DNA from: Bacteroides sp. AN502(2024)
GTDB taxonomy: Bacteria > Bacteroidota > Bacteroidia > Bacteroidales > Bacteroidaceae
Assembly: GCF_041227145.1 (NCBI RefSeq)
Contig: NZ_JBGFSP010000003.1
Location: forward strand, 2,294,001 to 2,358,000
Length of the DNA: 64,000 nucleotides
Direction of reading: 5' to 3'
A program made the position numbers and the translations under genes. Positions 55,927 through 62,992 of this stretch are shown here, one piece after another; within the stretch, counting starts at the first letter, position 1; each line of letters opens with the position of its first letter. The notes beneath the pieces are model-generated. The model saw only the letters and a program-made list of their open reading frames with translations. It was not told where the DNA came from and searched no databases.

Positions 55927-56304
55927 ATGTCTAAATTATCTCGTAAGATTTATTCTGAGACTTTCAAATTGGAAGTTCTCCGTGATTACTTCAGTAGCGG
56001 TTTGTCAATGTTTGCTACTGCCAAGAAATGGGGTTTACCCAACCATACTTATATTCTGCGTTGGCAAAAGTGTTATGCAATTGATTCGGATTCCTTATCT
56101 TTGTCCCCCGAACTTCTGTCAGATCTTCAAATGAAAAAGAATCCAAAATCAAAATCTAAAGAAGAACTTCTTGAAGCGGAAAATTTGCGTCTGAGAAAGG
56201 CTTTGGAACTTGAAAAACTTCGTTCCCATGCCTTTGAAAGACTGATTGAACTCACAGAAAGAGAAGAAGGGATTTCCATCTTAAAAAAAGATGGTGCCAA
56301 ATAG
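55927..56304 (+). CDS. IS3-family transposase OrfA
   Basis: 125-aa helix-turn-helix protein (residues about 8-55, SETFKLEVLRDYFSSGLSMF and AKKWGLPNHTYILRW) with a C-terminal leucine-zipper-like coiled coil (LLEAENLRLRKALELEKLRS). It binds the IS ends. The last codons contain the slippery A7G run, so a share of ribosomes should shift to orfB. Confidence 0.92.
   Translation: MSKLSRKIYSETFKLEVLRDYFSSGLSMFATAKKWGLPNHTYILRWQKCYAIDSDSLSLSPELLSDLQMKKNPKSKSKEELLEAENLRLRKALELEKLRSHAFERLIELTEREEGISILKKDGAK
56283..56290 (+). promoter_or_regulatory. Programmed -1 frameshift site between orfA and orfB
   Basis: The A-AAA-AAA-G heptamer is in the orfA frame (codons TTA AAA AAA GAT). After a -1 shift the frame reads KKRWCQIVTGLREEFPH and continues without a stop into orfB, producing the OrfAB transposase from 55927 to 57182. 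Confidence 0.85.
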
Positions 56305-56339
56305 TCACCGGCCTTCGTGAAGAGTTTCCTCACATCAGT

Positions 56340-57182
56340 GTGAAAACCCTTTGCGGACTGTTTGGCATGTCTTCCCAGGCCTATTACAAAAAGAAAAAAA
56401 ATCTTTTGTCGCGTCATCAGATCAGAACAGCCATCTTGGATGCCGTCTTCTTCTACCGCTCAAAGGCTCCGGGCATCGGTGGTTTGAAATTATACCATGA
56501 GCTCCGCTCCCTTTATGGAAGCGAGATAACCGGAGGGCGGGATGCCTTCCTTCATCTGCTGCGTTCGGAACGCCTTATGCTGCCCCCGAAGAAACCCAGG
56601 CATACGACGGACTCCCACCATCTTTACAAGAAGTATCCGAATCTGATCAAGGGGGTAACGGCACAATACCCGAACCATATCTGGGTATGTGACATCACTT
56701 ACATCTGGATTGAAGGTGGCGTATGCTACCTCCATCTTGTAACGGACATGTACTCACATGCCGTTTTAGGATGGGTGCTCTCTCCCAGTTTGCATGCCGA
56801 ATATACGCTACAGGCACTGGAACAGGCCATCAATGAGGCTGGAGGTGGCAATCTTTGCGGCACAATCCACCATTCCGACCGGGGGGTACAGTATGCCTGC
56901 GATGCCTATATCGACACACTGGTCACTCATCATATACGTGTGAGCATGACTGAAGATTACAACCCGACGGACAATGCGGTAGCAGAAAGGATGAATGGCA
57001 TCCTGAAAACGGAATGGATATACGGCATGTCGCTGTTCAGGGATAAAGAGATGGCACGGGAGCAGATTACGCGAATGATTGACTTCTATAATAATGGACG
57101 ACCGCATATGAGCATAGGTATGAAAAAACCCATGGACGTATATCATGGAGAGGTGCCGGGAAAATCATTGTGGAAAAAATAA
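56340..57182 (+). CDS. IS3-family transposase OrfB (integrase core)
   Basis: 280 aa counted from the first ATG; the natural product is probably the OrfAB fusion. An HTH_21-like part is followed by the rve DDE core: Asp in NHIWVCDITYIWIEGG, Asp in TIHHSDRGVQYACD, and Glu in DNAVAERMNGILKTEW, with the typical final YNNGRPHMSIGMKKP. All catalytic residues are intact. Confidence 0.94.
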   Translation: MKTLCGLFGMSSQAYYKKKKNLLSRHQIRTAILDAVFFYRSKAPGIGGLKLYHELRSLYGSEITGGRDAFLHLLRSERLMLPPKKPRHTTDSHHLYKKYPNLIKGVTAQYPNHIWVCDITYIWIEGGVCYLHLVTDMYSHAVLGWVLSPSLHAEYTLQALEQAINEAGGGNLCGTIHHSDRGVQYACDAYIDTLVTHHIRVSMTEDYNPTDNAVAERMNGILKTEWIYGMSLFRDKEMAREQITRMIDFYNNGRPHMSIGMKKPMDVYHGEVPGKSLWKK

Positions 57183-57338
57183 GGTTCCATATGATAAATA
57201 AATACTATATTTGCGATACCGAGAACCCGGGACATGACGGTTTAAGCCATTGTCTCACAAAAGCCAATAGGGTGTCGAACCCTATTGACTTTTACCGAGA
57301 GCCCGAGCACACTCAGATTTGTCCATTGTTTTTACGTA

Positions 57339-57466
57339 TGACAACTATCTTAGGAGCAAAGGGAAGAAACTAACAACTGTTTTAGTTATGAATAACAGAA
57401 TGTGACAACTTATTTAGTAACTAGCCTCTAAAAGTGACAACCATTTCTAGTATAAGTCAATCACCT
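57339..57466. repeat. Four units of exactly 32-bp period (TGACAACT...TTTTAG)
   Basis: T(G/A)ACAAC starts at 57339, 57371, 57403 and 57435. The first about 15 bases of each unit are conserved (TGACAACTnTTTTAG with few changes); the remaining 17 differ. Conserved core plus variable half is not an ordinary satellite. Confidence 0.8.
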
Positions 57467-57480
57467 GGTTTCCCGTAAAT

Positions 57481-57568
57481 GAAACACTTGTTCCCCCGTA
57501 AGGAAACACTTGTTCCTCCATAAGGAAACACCTGTTTCCCCATGAGGAAACAAGAATTATTCCTTATT
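57481..57568. repeat. Four tandem units of 22 bp (GAAACACTTGTTCC family)
   Basis: GAAACA begins at 57481, 57503, 57525 and 57547. Units follow GAAACAC(T/C)TGTT(C/T)CCCC(A/G)TAAG, with the last unit degenerate. Same motif family as 33799-33908. Confidence 0.85.
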
Positions 57569-57589
57569 AATGTATTGTTTACTAGATGC

Positions 57590-57715
57590 TTTTTCAAAAA
57601 ACAGGTGGTGATAGGTGACAGATACGGGTGATAGGTTAACAACAACCTATCACCGCTCTGTAAATACGATGAACAAAGAGTTTCAGGGTGATGGTGATAG
57701 GTTGAAAGAGGAATT
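57590..57715 (-). repeat. Dispersed repeat, inverted copy of 13565-13695
   Basis: The reverse complement matches the 13565-13695 segment, including the shared word CATCGTATTTACAGAGCGGT and the GGTGATAGG/CCTATCACC motifs. Confidence 0.75.
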
Positions 57716-57952
57716 GACGAAATCAATAGGGAGAGGAGCGGTAATAACACTCGTTGGCGCATCAAACTGCTTTGTAGTATAGCCCATTCAACTCGCGGAT
57801 GTCGAAATTACCCTGCTGCAAACTCGGAATGAATGTAGTGATGGAGATGTCTCCCTTCACCTGTGAACATCCTATTTATCGGTTGTTTAGAAGAAAGGTG
57901 AAGAGGATAGATAAAATTTATGTCTGTAGAAGAATGAAGAGGTTAACTCTCA

Positions 57953-58009
57953 AAAGCATAGCTTTAGCCAATCTAAAGCAATGCTTTTCATTCTCTAAAG
58001 CTATGCTTT
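57953..58009. repeat. Perfect 14-bp inverted repeat with inner partial copy
   Basis: AAAGCATAGCTTTA (57953-57966) and TAAAGCTATGCTTT (57996-58009) are exact complements. Between them TAAAGCAATGCTTTT is a third, slightly changed copy. No T-run follows. Confidence 0.7.
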
Positions 58010-58348
58010 AGGCTGGTAAAATAACCCGTGTATGTGAAATCATTATGAGCACCTATGCCAGCTGTTGATGATATTCTGCTTCATAAACGACATACGGAAA
58101 AGAATAGTCGTAAGGCCGGTGGGCGTCTGGGAAAAGCTTGACTATCACAGATTACCGATATTTATTCATAAAATTTATCCAAAAGAAGAGAAAAGAATGA
58201 AATAAACAAGAGTCGTTGTAACAACCTATCCATAAAAAGACTATATTTATTGCAGCAAGAGAGCACTTTAAGTAATGCTTAAAAGGAGAAATGAAAAGTA
58301 GTATATATACTATATATTTTCTATTATTAATTACTTAAACACATTTTT

Positions 58349-59032
58349 ATGGAAGCCAAGAAATCAAAAAAGGCTGCAATTGAGAATCAACGGGGTTCTT
58401 GGTTGTTGATGGGTTTGGTTGTTGCGCTAGCCTTCATGTTCGTTTCGTTCGAATGGACACAACATGATGTCAGAGTTGCGGCACTATCATCAGATGATGA
58501 ATCCATCTTTGTGACAGAGCTAGTTCCAATCACATTCCCTGAAGAGAAACTGGAACCGCCTCCTCCTCCCGAAACTAAGGTAACAGAATTGTTCCAAATA
58601 GTGGAAAACGATATAGAGGTGACGGATAACGTTTCGATAGTGTCAGAGGATATGAATGCGGTTCATGACGTTATTTGGATACCACCGGTGGTGGAAACAG
58701 AAACGGTAGATGAAGACGTTATTCACGTAAGTGTTGAAGTCATGCCGGAGTTTCCCGGAGGTATAGCTGCTTTAATGAAATATTTAAGTAGTAATATCAA
58801 ATATCCGACGATTTCGCAGGAAACAGGTTCGCAAGGAAAAGTCATTGTTCAGTTTGTGGTAGACAAAGATGGAACAATTTCTAATCCTGAAGTTGTGCGA
58901 GGGGTTGATCCTTATTTGGATAAAGAGGCTATCCGCGTGATAAGTTCTATGCCGAAGTGGACTCCTGGAGCGCAAAATGGTAAGAAAGTTCGAGTGAAAT
59001 ATACTGTACCGGTGTCATTCAGACTACAGTAG
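58349..59032 (+). CDS. TonB-family energy-transducer-like protein
   Basis: 227 aa: an N-terminal membrane anchor (SWLLMGLVVALAFMFVSF, about residues 17-34), a short proline-rich periplasmic linker (EKLEPPPPPETK, about 66-77) and a C-terminal TonB domain (about 135-227, with MPEFPGG, NIKYP and GKVIVQFVVDKDGTI). TonB proteins pass proton-motive energy from ExbBD to outer-membrane receptors such as the SusC protein here. No exbB/exbD is nearby. It is a single-gene unit ended by a strong terminator. Confidence 0.93.
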   Translation: MEAKKSKKAAIENQRGSWLLMGLVVALAFMFVSFEWTQHDVRVAALSSDDESIFVTELVPITFPEEKLEPPPPPETKVTELFQIVENDIEVTDNVSIVSEDMNAVHDVIWIPPVVETETVDEDVIHVSVEVMPEFPGGIAALMKYLSSNIKYPTISQETGSQGKVIVQFVVDKDGTISNPEVVRGVDPYLDKEAIRVISSMPKWTPGAQNGKKVRVKYTVPVSFRLQ

Positions 59033-59055
59033 TAACTTGGAATAAATGGGTATGA

Positions 59056-59087
59056 GGGTCGGTTCTTGATGAGAACCGACCCTTTTT
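59056..59087 (+). terminator. Terminator of the TonB gene
   Basis: Perfect 11-bp stem GGGTCGGTTCT / AGAACCGACCC with a 5-nt loop, then TTTTT. IS copy 3 begins 12 bp later. Confidence 0.92.
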
Positions 59088-59099
59088 CAATAAAAAAAT

Positions 59100-60435
59100 C
59101 AATATTGTCCTAAATAAATTGGGGGGAACAAATAAAAAGGAAGTAGAACTAAGGTAAAATGACTACCTTAGTAGCAAGCTACCAACTCATCTACTTCCTA
59201 TGGCAAATATAACACTTTTCGCACAGGTAATATCACATCTCCCGAAAGAAAATATCAGGAAAATCATAAAATCTTCGGGGTCAGACAAGCATTGCAAGGG
59301 CTACAATACATGGAGTCAGTTTGTTAGCATGATTTTCAGCCAATTCTCAGGATGTGATTCAGTCAGAGATATCTCAAACGGGCTGAAATCAGCCACCGGC
59401 AACCTCAATCATTTGGGAATCAACCGTGCACCATCCAAGTCAACGGTAGCATATCAGAACGCCAACCGAGACAGTTCGGTTTTTCGCGGCATATTCTACT
59501 CGTTGTTTCAGTATTTCGGACAGCAAGCCCTATGGCAACGAAGAAAGTTCCGTTTCAAGATGCCGATAAAACTGCTCGACTCCACATTGGTGTCATTGAC
59601 TCTGTCAATATATGACTGGGCACATTACACTACCACCAAGGGGGCGGTCAAGATGCACACGCTATTGGACTATGACAGTCTTTTGCCGGAGTTCGTGAAT
59701 ATCACCGATGGCAAAACCACCGACAACAAAGCTGCTTTTGATATTGAGTTACATCCGTATAGTATTGTAGTAGCCGACCGAGGCTACTGTGACTACTCAT
59801 TGCTGAATAATTGGGACAGCAGCAACGTGTTCTTTGTAGTGCGTCATAAAGACAATATCCGGTACAAAGCCATAGAGGAGTTGCCTTTGCCTGAAAAACA
59901 CGCTCAGAATGTACTTATTGACGAAATAATCGAGTTCGAACTCTCGGCGGCCAAATCCAAATATCCCAAACGTTTACGTCGCATCGCAGTATGGAACGAT
60001 GAACACGGTTTTGAAATTGAGTTACTCACAAACAACTTCACATTGGCAGCATCAAGCATAGCGGCTCTGTACAAGGCTCGGTGGAACATAGAAATCTTCT
60101 TTCGCAACCTCAAGCAACTGCTACGCATCAAGAGCTTTATCGGCACATCCCGCAATGCCGTAGAGACCCAAATATGGACTGCTATGACTACAATGCTGAT
60201 TCTGACATGGCTAAAGCACATCGCAAGATACAAATGGGCATTGGCTAACCTTGTGGTCACGCTCCGGCTGAACACATTTACCAAAATCGACCTCCAAAAA
60301 TGGCTTGATCAACCATTTACACCACCTCCCGAAACCATCGAAAACGATTAGGGGGGATTGATTTTGAACTCTCGAGGCTATACTTAACAGTATAGTCAGT
60401 TAGCTCATGCTCAAAATTTATTTAGGACAATATTG
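59100..60435 (+). mobile_element. IS4-family insertion sequence, copy 3 (1336 bp)
   Basis: Same termini as copies 1 and 2, with a perfect 9-bp target duplication TAAAAAAAT (59091-59099 and 60436-60444). The sequence appears identical to copy 2, which points to recent transposition. The right end is 10 bp from a -7 box that serves the next gene. Confidence 0.96.
59200..60351 (+). CDS. IS4-family transposase (DUF4372 + DDE), IS copy 3
   Basis: 383 aa, the same protein as at 10457 and 14960, with all catalytic motifs intact. Confidence 0.95.
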   Translation: MANITLFAQVISHLPKENIRKIIKSSGSDKHCKGYNTWSQFVSMIFSQFSGCDSVRDISNGLKSATGNLNHLGINRAPSKSTVAYQNANRDSSVFRGIFYSLFQYFGQQALWQRRKFRFKMPIKLLDSTLVSLTLSIYDWAHYTTTKGAVKMHTLLDYDSLLPEFVNITDGKTTDNKAAFDIELHPYSIVVADRGYCDYSLLNNWDSSNVFFVVRHKDNIRYKAIEELPLPEKHAQNVLIDEIIEFELSAAKSKYPKRLRRIAVWNDEHGFEIELLTNNFTLAASSIAALYKARWNIEIFFRNLKQLLRIKSFIGTSRNAVETQIWTAMTTMLILTWLKHIARYKWALANLVVTLRLNTFTKIDLQKWLDQPFTPPPETIEND

Positions 60436-60445
60436 TAAAAAAATA

Positions 60446-60453
60446 TATCTTTG
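60446..60453 (+). promoter_or_regulatory. -7 element beside IS copy 3
   Basis: TATCTTTG, 27 bp before the start codon at 60481. The expected -33 position now falls inside the IS right end and shows no TTG at 20 bp; the IS end contributes a TTG at 10 bp only. Confidence 0.6.
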
Positions 60454-60480
60454 TCGGGAGAAAAAATAAATGATTGTTCT

Positions 60481-61104
60481 ATGGATCTTCTACTCTGTAT
60501 AAAAAGACCTTTTATCTGGCTTTCCCGCTTTCGTTATCGTCGCGGGTATGGCGTACATTCCCCTTTTGCTTTCACTCTGATCACTGATGTGATTTATGAG
60601 AAGACGCCTTATTATGCTTATTCTTCCTTGAAAAAGGAGCAGCAAAAGATGGTAAGAGAGCGTGGATGGATTAAAGGTTCTCAAAAGGTAAACCGTTTTC
60701 TGTTTCGGTTGGTAAACAGAGTACAGCCTGATACGATCATCGAGGTGGGGCGTCCTTCTTCGACAGCTCTTTACCTGCAGTCGGCTAAACCGTCGGCTTC
60801 CTACCTTTTTGCTTCCGACTCGTCGGAGCTGTTTTTGGATACGGACACTTCAGTCGACTTTCTGTATCTGAATGATTACAGGAATCCCGACTTGCTGGAA
60901 GAAGTCTTCCGGGTCTGCGCACATCGCACTACTCCTAAAAGTGTGTTTGTTGTCCACGGAATCTGCTATTCCAAAGCAATGAAGGCACTTTGGAAAAAGT
61001 TGCAGACTGATGAAAAGGTAGGTGTCACCTTTGATCTCTATGACGTCGGTTTACTCTTTTTTGATAAAACGAAGATAAAGCAGCAGTATATTATCAATTT
61101 CTAA
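60481..61104 (+). CDS. Conserved Bacteroidetes protein, methyltransferase-like
   Basis: 207 aa from the Met at 60481 (the frame is open from 60451, but MSGEKINDC would overlap the -7 box). The opening RFRYRRGYGVHSPFAF and the middle NRVQPDTIIEVGRPSSTALYL resemble the class-I SAM-methyltransferase-like proteins common in Bacteroidetes. The glycine-rich loop is degenerate (EVGRPSS), so SAM binding is doubtful. It sits 45 bp before the adenosyltransferase gene and is probably in one transcript with it. Cytoplasmic; function not known. Confidence 0.75.
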   Translation: MDLLLCIKRPFIWLSRFRYRRGYGVHSPFAFTLITDVIYEKTPYYAYSSLKKEQQKMVRERGWIKGSQKVNRFLFRLVNRVQPDTIIEVGRPSSTALYLQSAKPSASYLFASDSSELFLDTDTSVDFLYLNDYRNPDLLEEVFRVCAHRTTPKSVFVVHGICYSKAMKALWKKLQTDEKVGVTFDLYDVGLLFFDKTKIKQQYIINF

Positions 61105-61149
61105 AAAAAACTTTGTAAGTTTATCTTATAGATTTGTAAAACGAAGATT

Positions 61150-61713
61150 ATGAAACAGAGCCTTGTATATACAAAGACCGGAGATAAAGGAACCACCAGC
61201 CTTGTCGGTGGAAGCCGCGTCCCGAAGACCCATATCCGTTTGGAAGCTTATGGAACTGTAGATGAATTAAATTCTTGTCTAGGATGGTTGAACACCTATC
61301 TGCAGGATGAATCAGACCGTGATTTCATCTTAAAAATTCAGCATAAGCTATTTGCCATCGGCTCACATCTGGCCACTGATCAGGAGAAAACACAACTGAA
61401 ACCTGCCAGCATCATAACTTCCGAAAACGTGGAGAATATGGAGCGGGAGATTGATAAGCTGGACGAACGACTTCCGGAGCTTTGTGCTTTTATTATTCCC
61501 GGTGGAAGTCGTGGAGCAGCCGTTTGCCATGTTTGCCGTACTATTTGCCGGAGAGCTGAAAGACGTATTCTGGCCTTGTCCGAAACTTGTACAATTTCTC
61601 CCGAGGTATTAGCATTTGTCAATAGATTATCAGATTATCTGTTTGTATTATCTCGGAAAATTAATTTTGATGAACAAAATAATGAAATATTTTGGGATAA
61701 TAGTTGGAAATGA
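61150..61713 (+). CDS. Cob(I)alamin adenosyltransferase, PduO type
   Basis: 187-aa trimeric ATP:cob(I)alamin adenosyltransferase that makes coenzyme B12 from reduced cobalamin and ATP, needed for methylmalonyl-CoA mutase in propionate formation. The ATP-binding N-terminus [20 protein letters not shown] (about residues 6-25), the YGTVDELNS motif and the [12 protein letters not shown] helix are all conserved. Length is typical. Confidence 0.95.
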   Translation: MKQSLVYTKTGDKGTTSLVGGSRVPKTHIRLEAYGTVDELNSCLGWLNTYLQDESDRDFILKIQHKLFAIGSHLATDQEKTQLKPASIITSENVENMEREIDKLDERLPELCAFIIPGGSRGAAVCHVCRTICRRAERRILALSETCTISPEVLAFVNRLSDYLFVLSRKINFDEQNNEIFWDNSWK

Positions 61714-61786
61714 TAGATTTTATTATACTTTTGCCGAAAAATAGAAAACGAGACAAATTTAGTATTCATTTTTAATACTCAAGATT

Positions 61787-62008
61787 ATGTATTGGACATT
61801 GGAACTTGCATCAAAACTTGAAGATGCTCCCTGGCCGGCAACCAAGGATGAATTGATTGATTATGCCATGCGTTCGGGTGCTCCTCTTGAAGTTATTGAG
61901 AATCTCCAAGAGATGGAAGATGAGGGCGAAATCTATGAGAGTATCGAAGATATTTGGCCGGATTATCCTAGTAAGGAGGATTTTTTCTTTAACGAGGAAG
62001 AGTATTGA
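61787..62008 (+). CDS. DUF2795-family small protein
   Basis: 73 aa, acidic, starting MYWTLELASKLEDAPWPATK and ending in YPSKEDFFFNEEEY. This matches the short conserved Bacteroidetes DUF2795 proteins over the full length. Function unknown. It follows the adenosyltransferase gene after 73 bp and is closed by a terminator. Confidence 0.88.
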   Translation: MYWTLELASKLEDAPWPATKDELIDYAMRSGAPLEVIENLQEMEDEGEIYESIEDIWPDYPSKEDFFFNEEEY

Positions 62009-62030
62009 TTTAAGAAGACCGAACATATAA

Positions 62031-62073
62031 AAATACCCGATAACTGTTATCAGAAGCTATCGGGTATTTTTTT
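62031..62073 (+). terminator. Terminator after the DUF2795 gene
   Basis: Perfect 12-bp stem AAATACCCGATA / TATCGGGTATTT with a 15-nt loop, running into a T7 tract. Confidence 0.92.
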
Positions 62074-62166
62074 CCAATATCCATAAATGGTAAAAAGAGG
62101 AATATAAAAGTATGAGATCAGGATTGGGTGAACAATAGCAATCTTGAGCGAACAAAAAGTTAATAA

Positions 62167-62199
62167 TTTGTGCTTATTTAATCTAAATATATATCTTTG
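62167..62199 (+). promoter_or_regulatory. Promoter of the beta-barrel gene
   Basis: -33 TTTG (62167-62170), a 21-bp spacer and -7 TATCTTTG (62192-62199), 25 bp before the start codon at 62225. Confidence 0.85.
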
Positions 62200-62224
62200 C
62201 CACGAATTATAAACACGTAATTTT

Positions 62225-62800
62225 ATGAAAAAGATTTTTGGTGCTTTAATGATTGCTGTATGTATAGCTATGGCAATGCCTGCTCAGGCGCAGATACACT
62301 TTGGTGTAAAAGGAGGTTTGAACTTGTCAAAGGCGAGTTCCTCTAATGTGAGCGATAACTTTAAGAAGGATAATTTCACCGGTTTCTTTATCGGTCCGAT
62401 GGCCGAGTTTAATATTCCAATCGTAGGGTTGGGAGTAGATGCCTCTTTGCTTTTTGCTCAACGGGGTATAAAAGTTTCAGAAGGGAATGGTCATATTACT
62501 ATTAAACAAAATGGTATCGATATTCCTGTGAACCTGAAATATACCATTGGGTTGGGAAGTCTGGCAGGCATTTATCTGGCTGCTGGTCCTGATTTTTATT
62601 TCGATTTTGAAAAGAAATCGGGAATTGATAAGAAGAAATCAGAAGTAGGTATCAATGTGGGTGCGGGTGTGAAACTGCTGAACCATTTGCAGGTGGGCGC
62701 TAATTACAATATCCCATTGGGCGATACTGCTGATATTGAAGGAACAAATGCTTCTTATAAGACTAAGACTTGGCAAGTATCTGTGGCCTATATTTTTTAA
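62225..62800 (+). CDS. Outer-membrane beta-barrel protein (PorT/OmpW-like)
   Basis: 191 aa. The signal peptide ends at MPAQAQ (about residue 22). The mature part is a small eight-stranded barrel with alternating hydrophobic strands (IHFGVKGGLNLSK, GFFIGPMAEFNIP, LAGIYLAAGPDFYFDF, VGINVGAGVKLL) and a C-terminal aromatic residue (SVAYIF), as needed for BAM-dependent insertion. Role unknown. It has its own promoter and terminator, so it is a single-gene unit. Confidence 0.9.
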   Translation: MKKIFGALMIAVCIAMAMPAQAQIHFGVKGGLNLSKASSSNVSDNFKKDNFTGFFIGPMAEFNIPIVGLGVDASLLFAQRGIKVSEGNGHITIKQNGIDIPVNLKYTIGLGSLAGIYLAAGPDFYFDFEKKSGIDKKKSEVGINVGAGVKLLNHLQVGANYNIPLGDTADIEGTNASYKTKTWQVSVAYIF

Positions 62801-62829
62801 GTAGCCTATTGCTTTACGTAGTATATGAA

Positions 62830-62859
62830 AAGAGTTTTCGATAACCGGAAACTCTTTTT
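62830..62859 (+). terminator. Terminator of the beta-barrel gene
   Basis: 8-bp stem AAGAGTTT / AAACTCTT with an 11-nt loop, followed by TTTCTTG. Confidence 0.8.
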
Positions 62860-62992
62860 CTTGTTTGAGATAATCTTGTTGCACTCTCGAATATATCTCC
62901 TTCTATTTTCGTATGAAGGAGAGTTTTCTTTTTAAGTGTTCTCCCTTCCTTCTTTTAATTCCCCGTTTTTTTATTGTATTTTTGTAGCTGCA

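Larger units (their letters stand above)
55892..57277 (+). mobile_element. IS3-family insertion sequence (ends approximate)
   Basis: Imperfect terminal repeats: left TTGACACC(T) near 55891, right complement TTCGACACC(C) near 57279. The element carries orfA and orfB with a -1 frameshift site. I see no clear short target duplication, so the ends may be off by a few bases. Confidence 0.8.
57278..58348. other. Gene-free repeat-rich stretch between IS3 and the TonB gene
   Basis: About 1.07 kb without a supported gene. It holds a 4 x 32-bp array (57339), a 4 x 22-bp array (57481), a dispersed repeat shared with 13565-13695 and a 14-bp inverted repeat (57953-58009). Open frames at 57457-57765 and 57799-58011 follow repeats and have no recognisable product. 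Confidence 0.7.

Noticed and set aside
57477..57568. Possible CRISPR array at 57477-57568 and 33799-33908
   Set aside because: Units repeat directly at 22 bp with no unique spacers, and no cas genes are present in the window.
57457..58011. Open frames of 102 and 70 aa near the repeat arrays
   Set aside because: The translation follows tandem repeats; no coding character.
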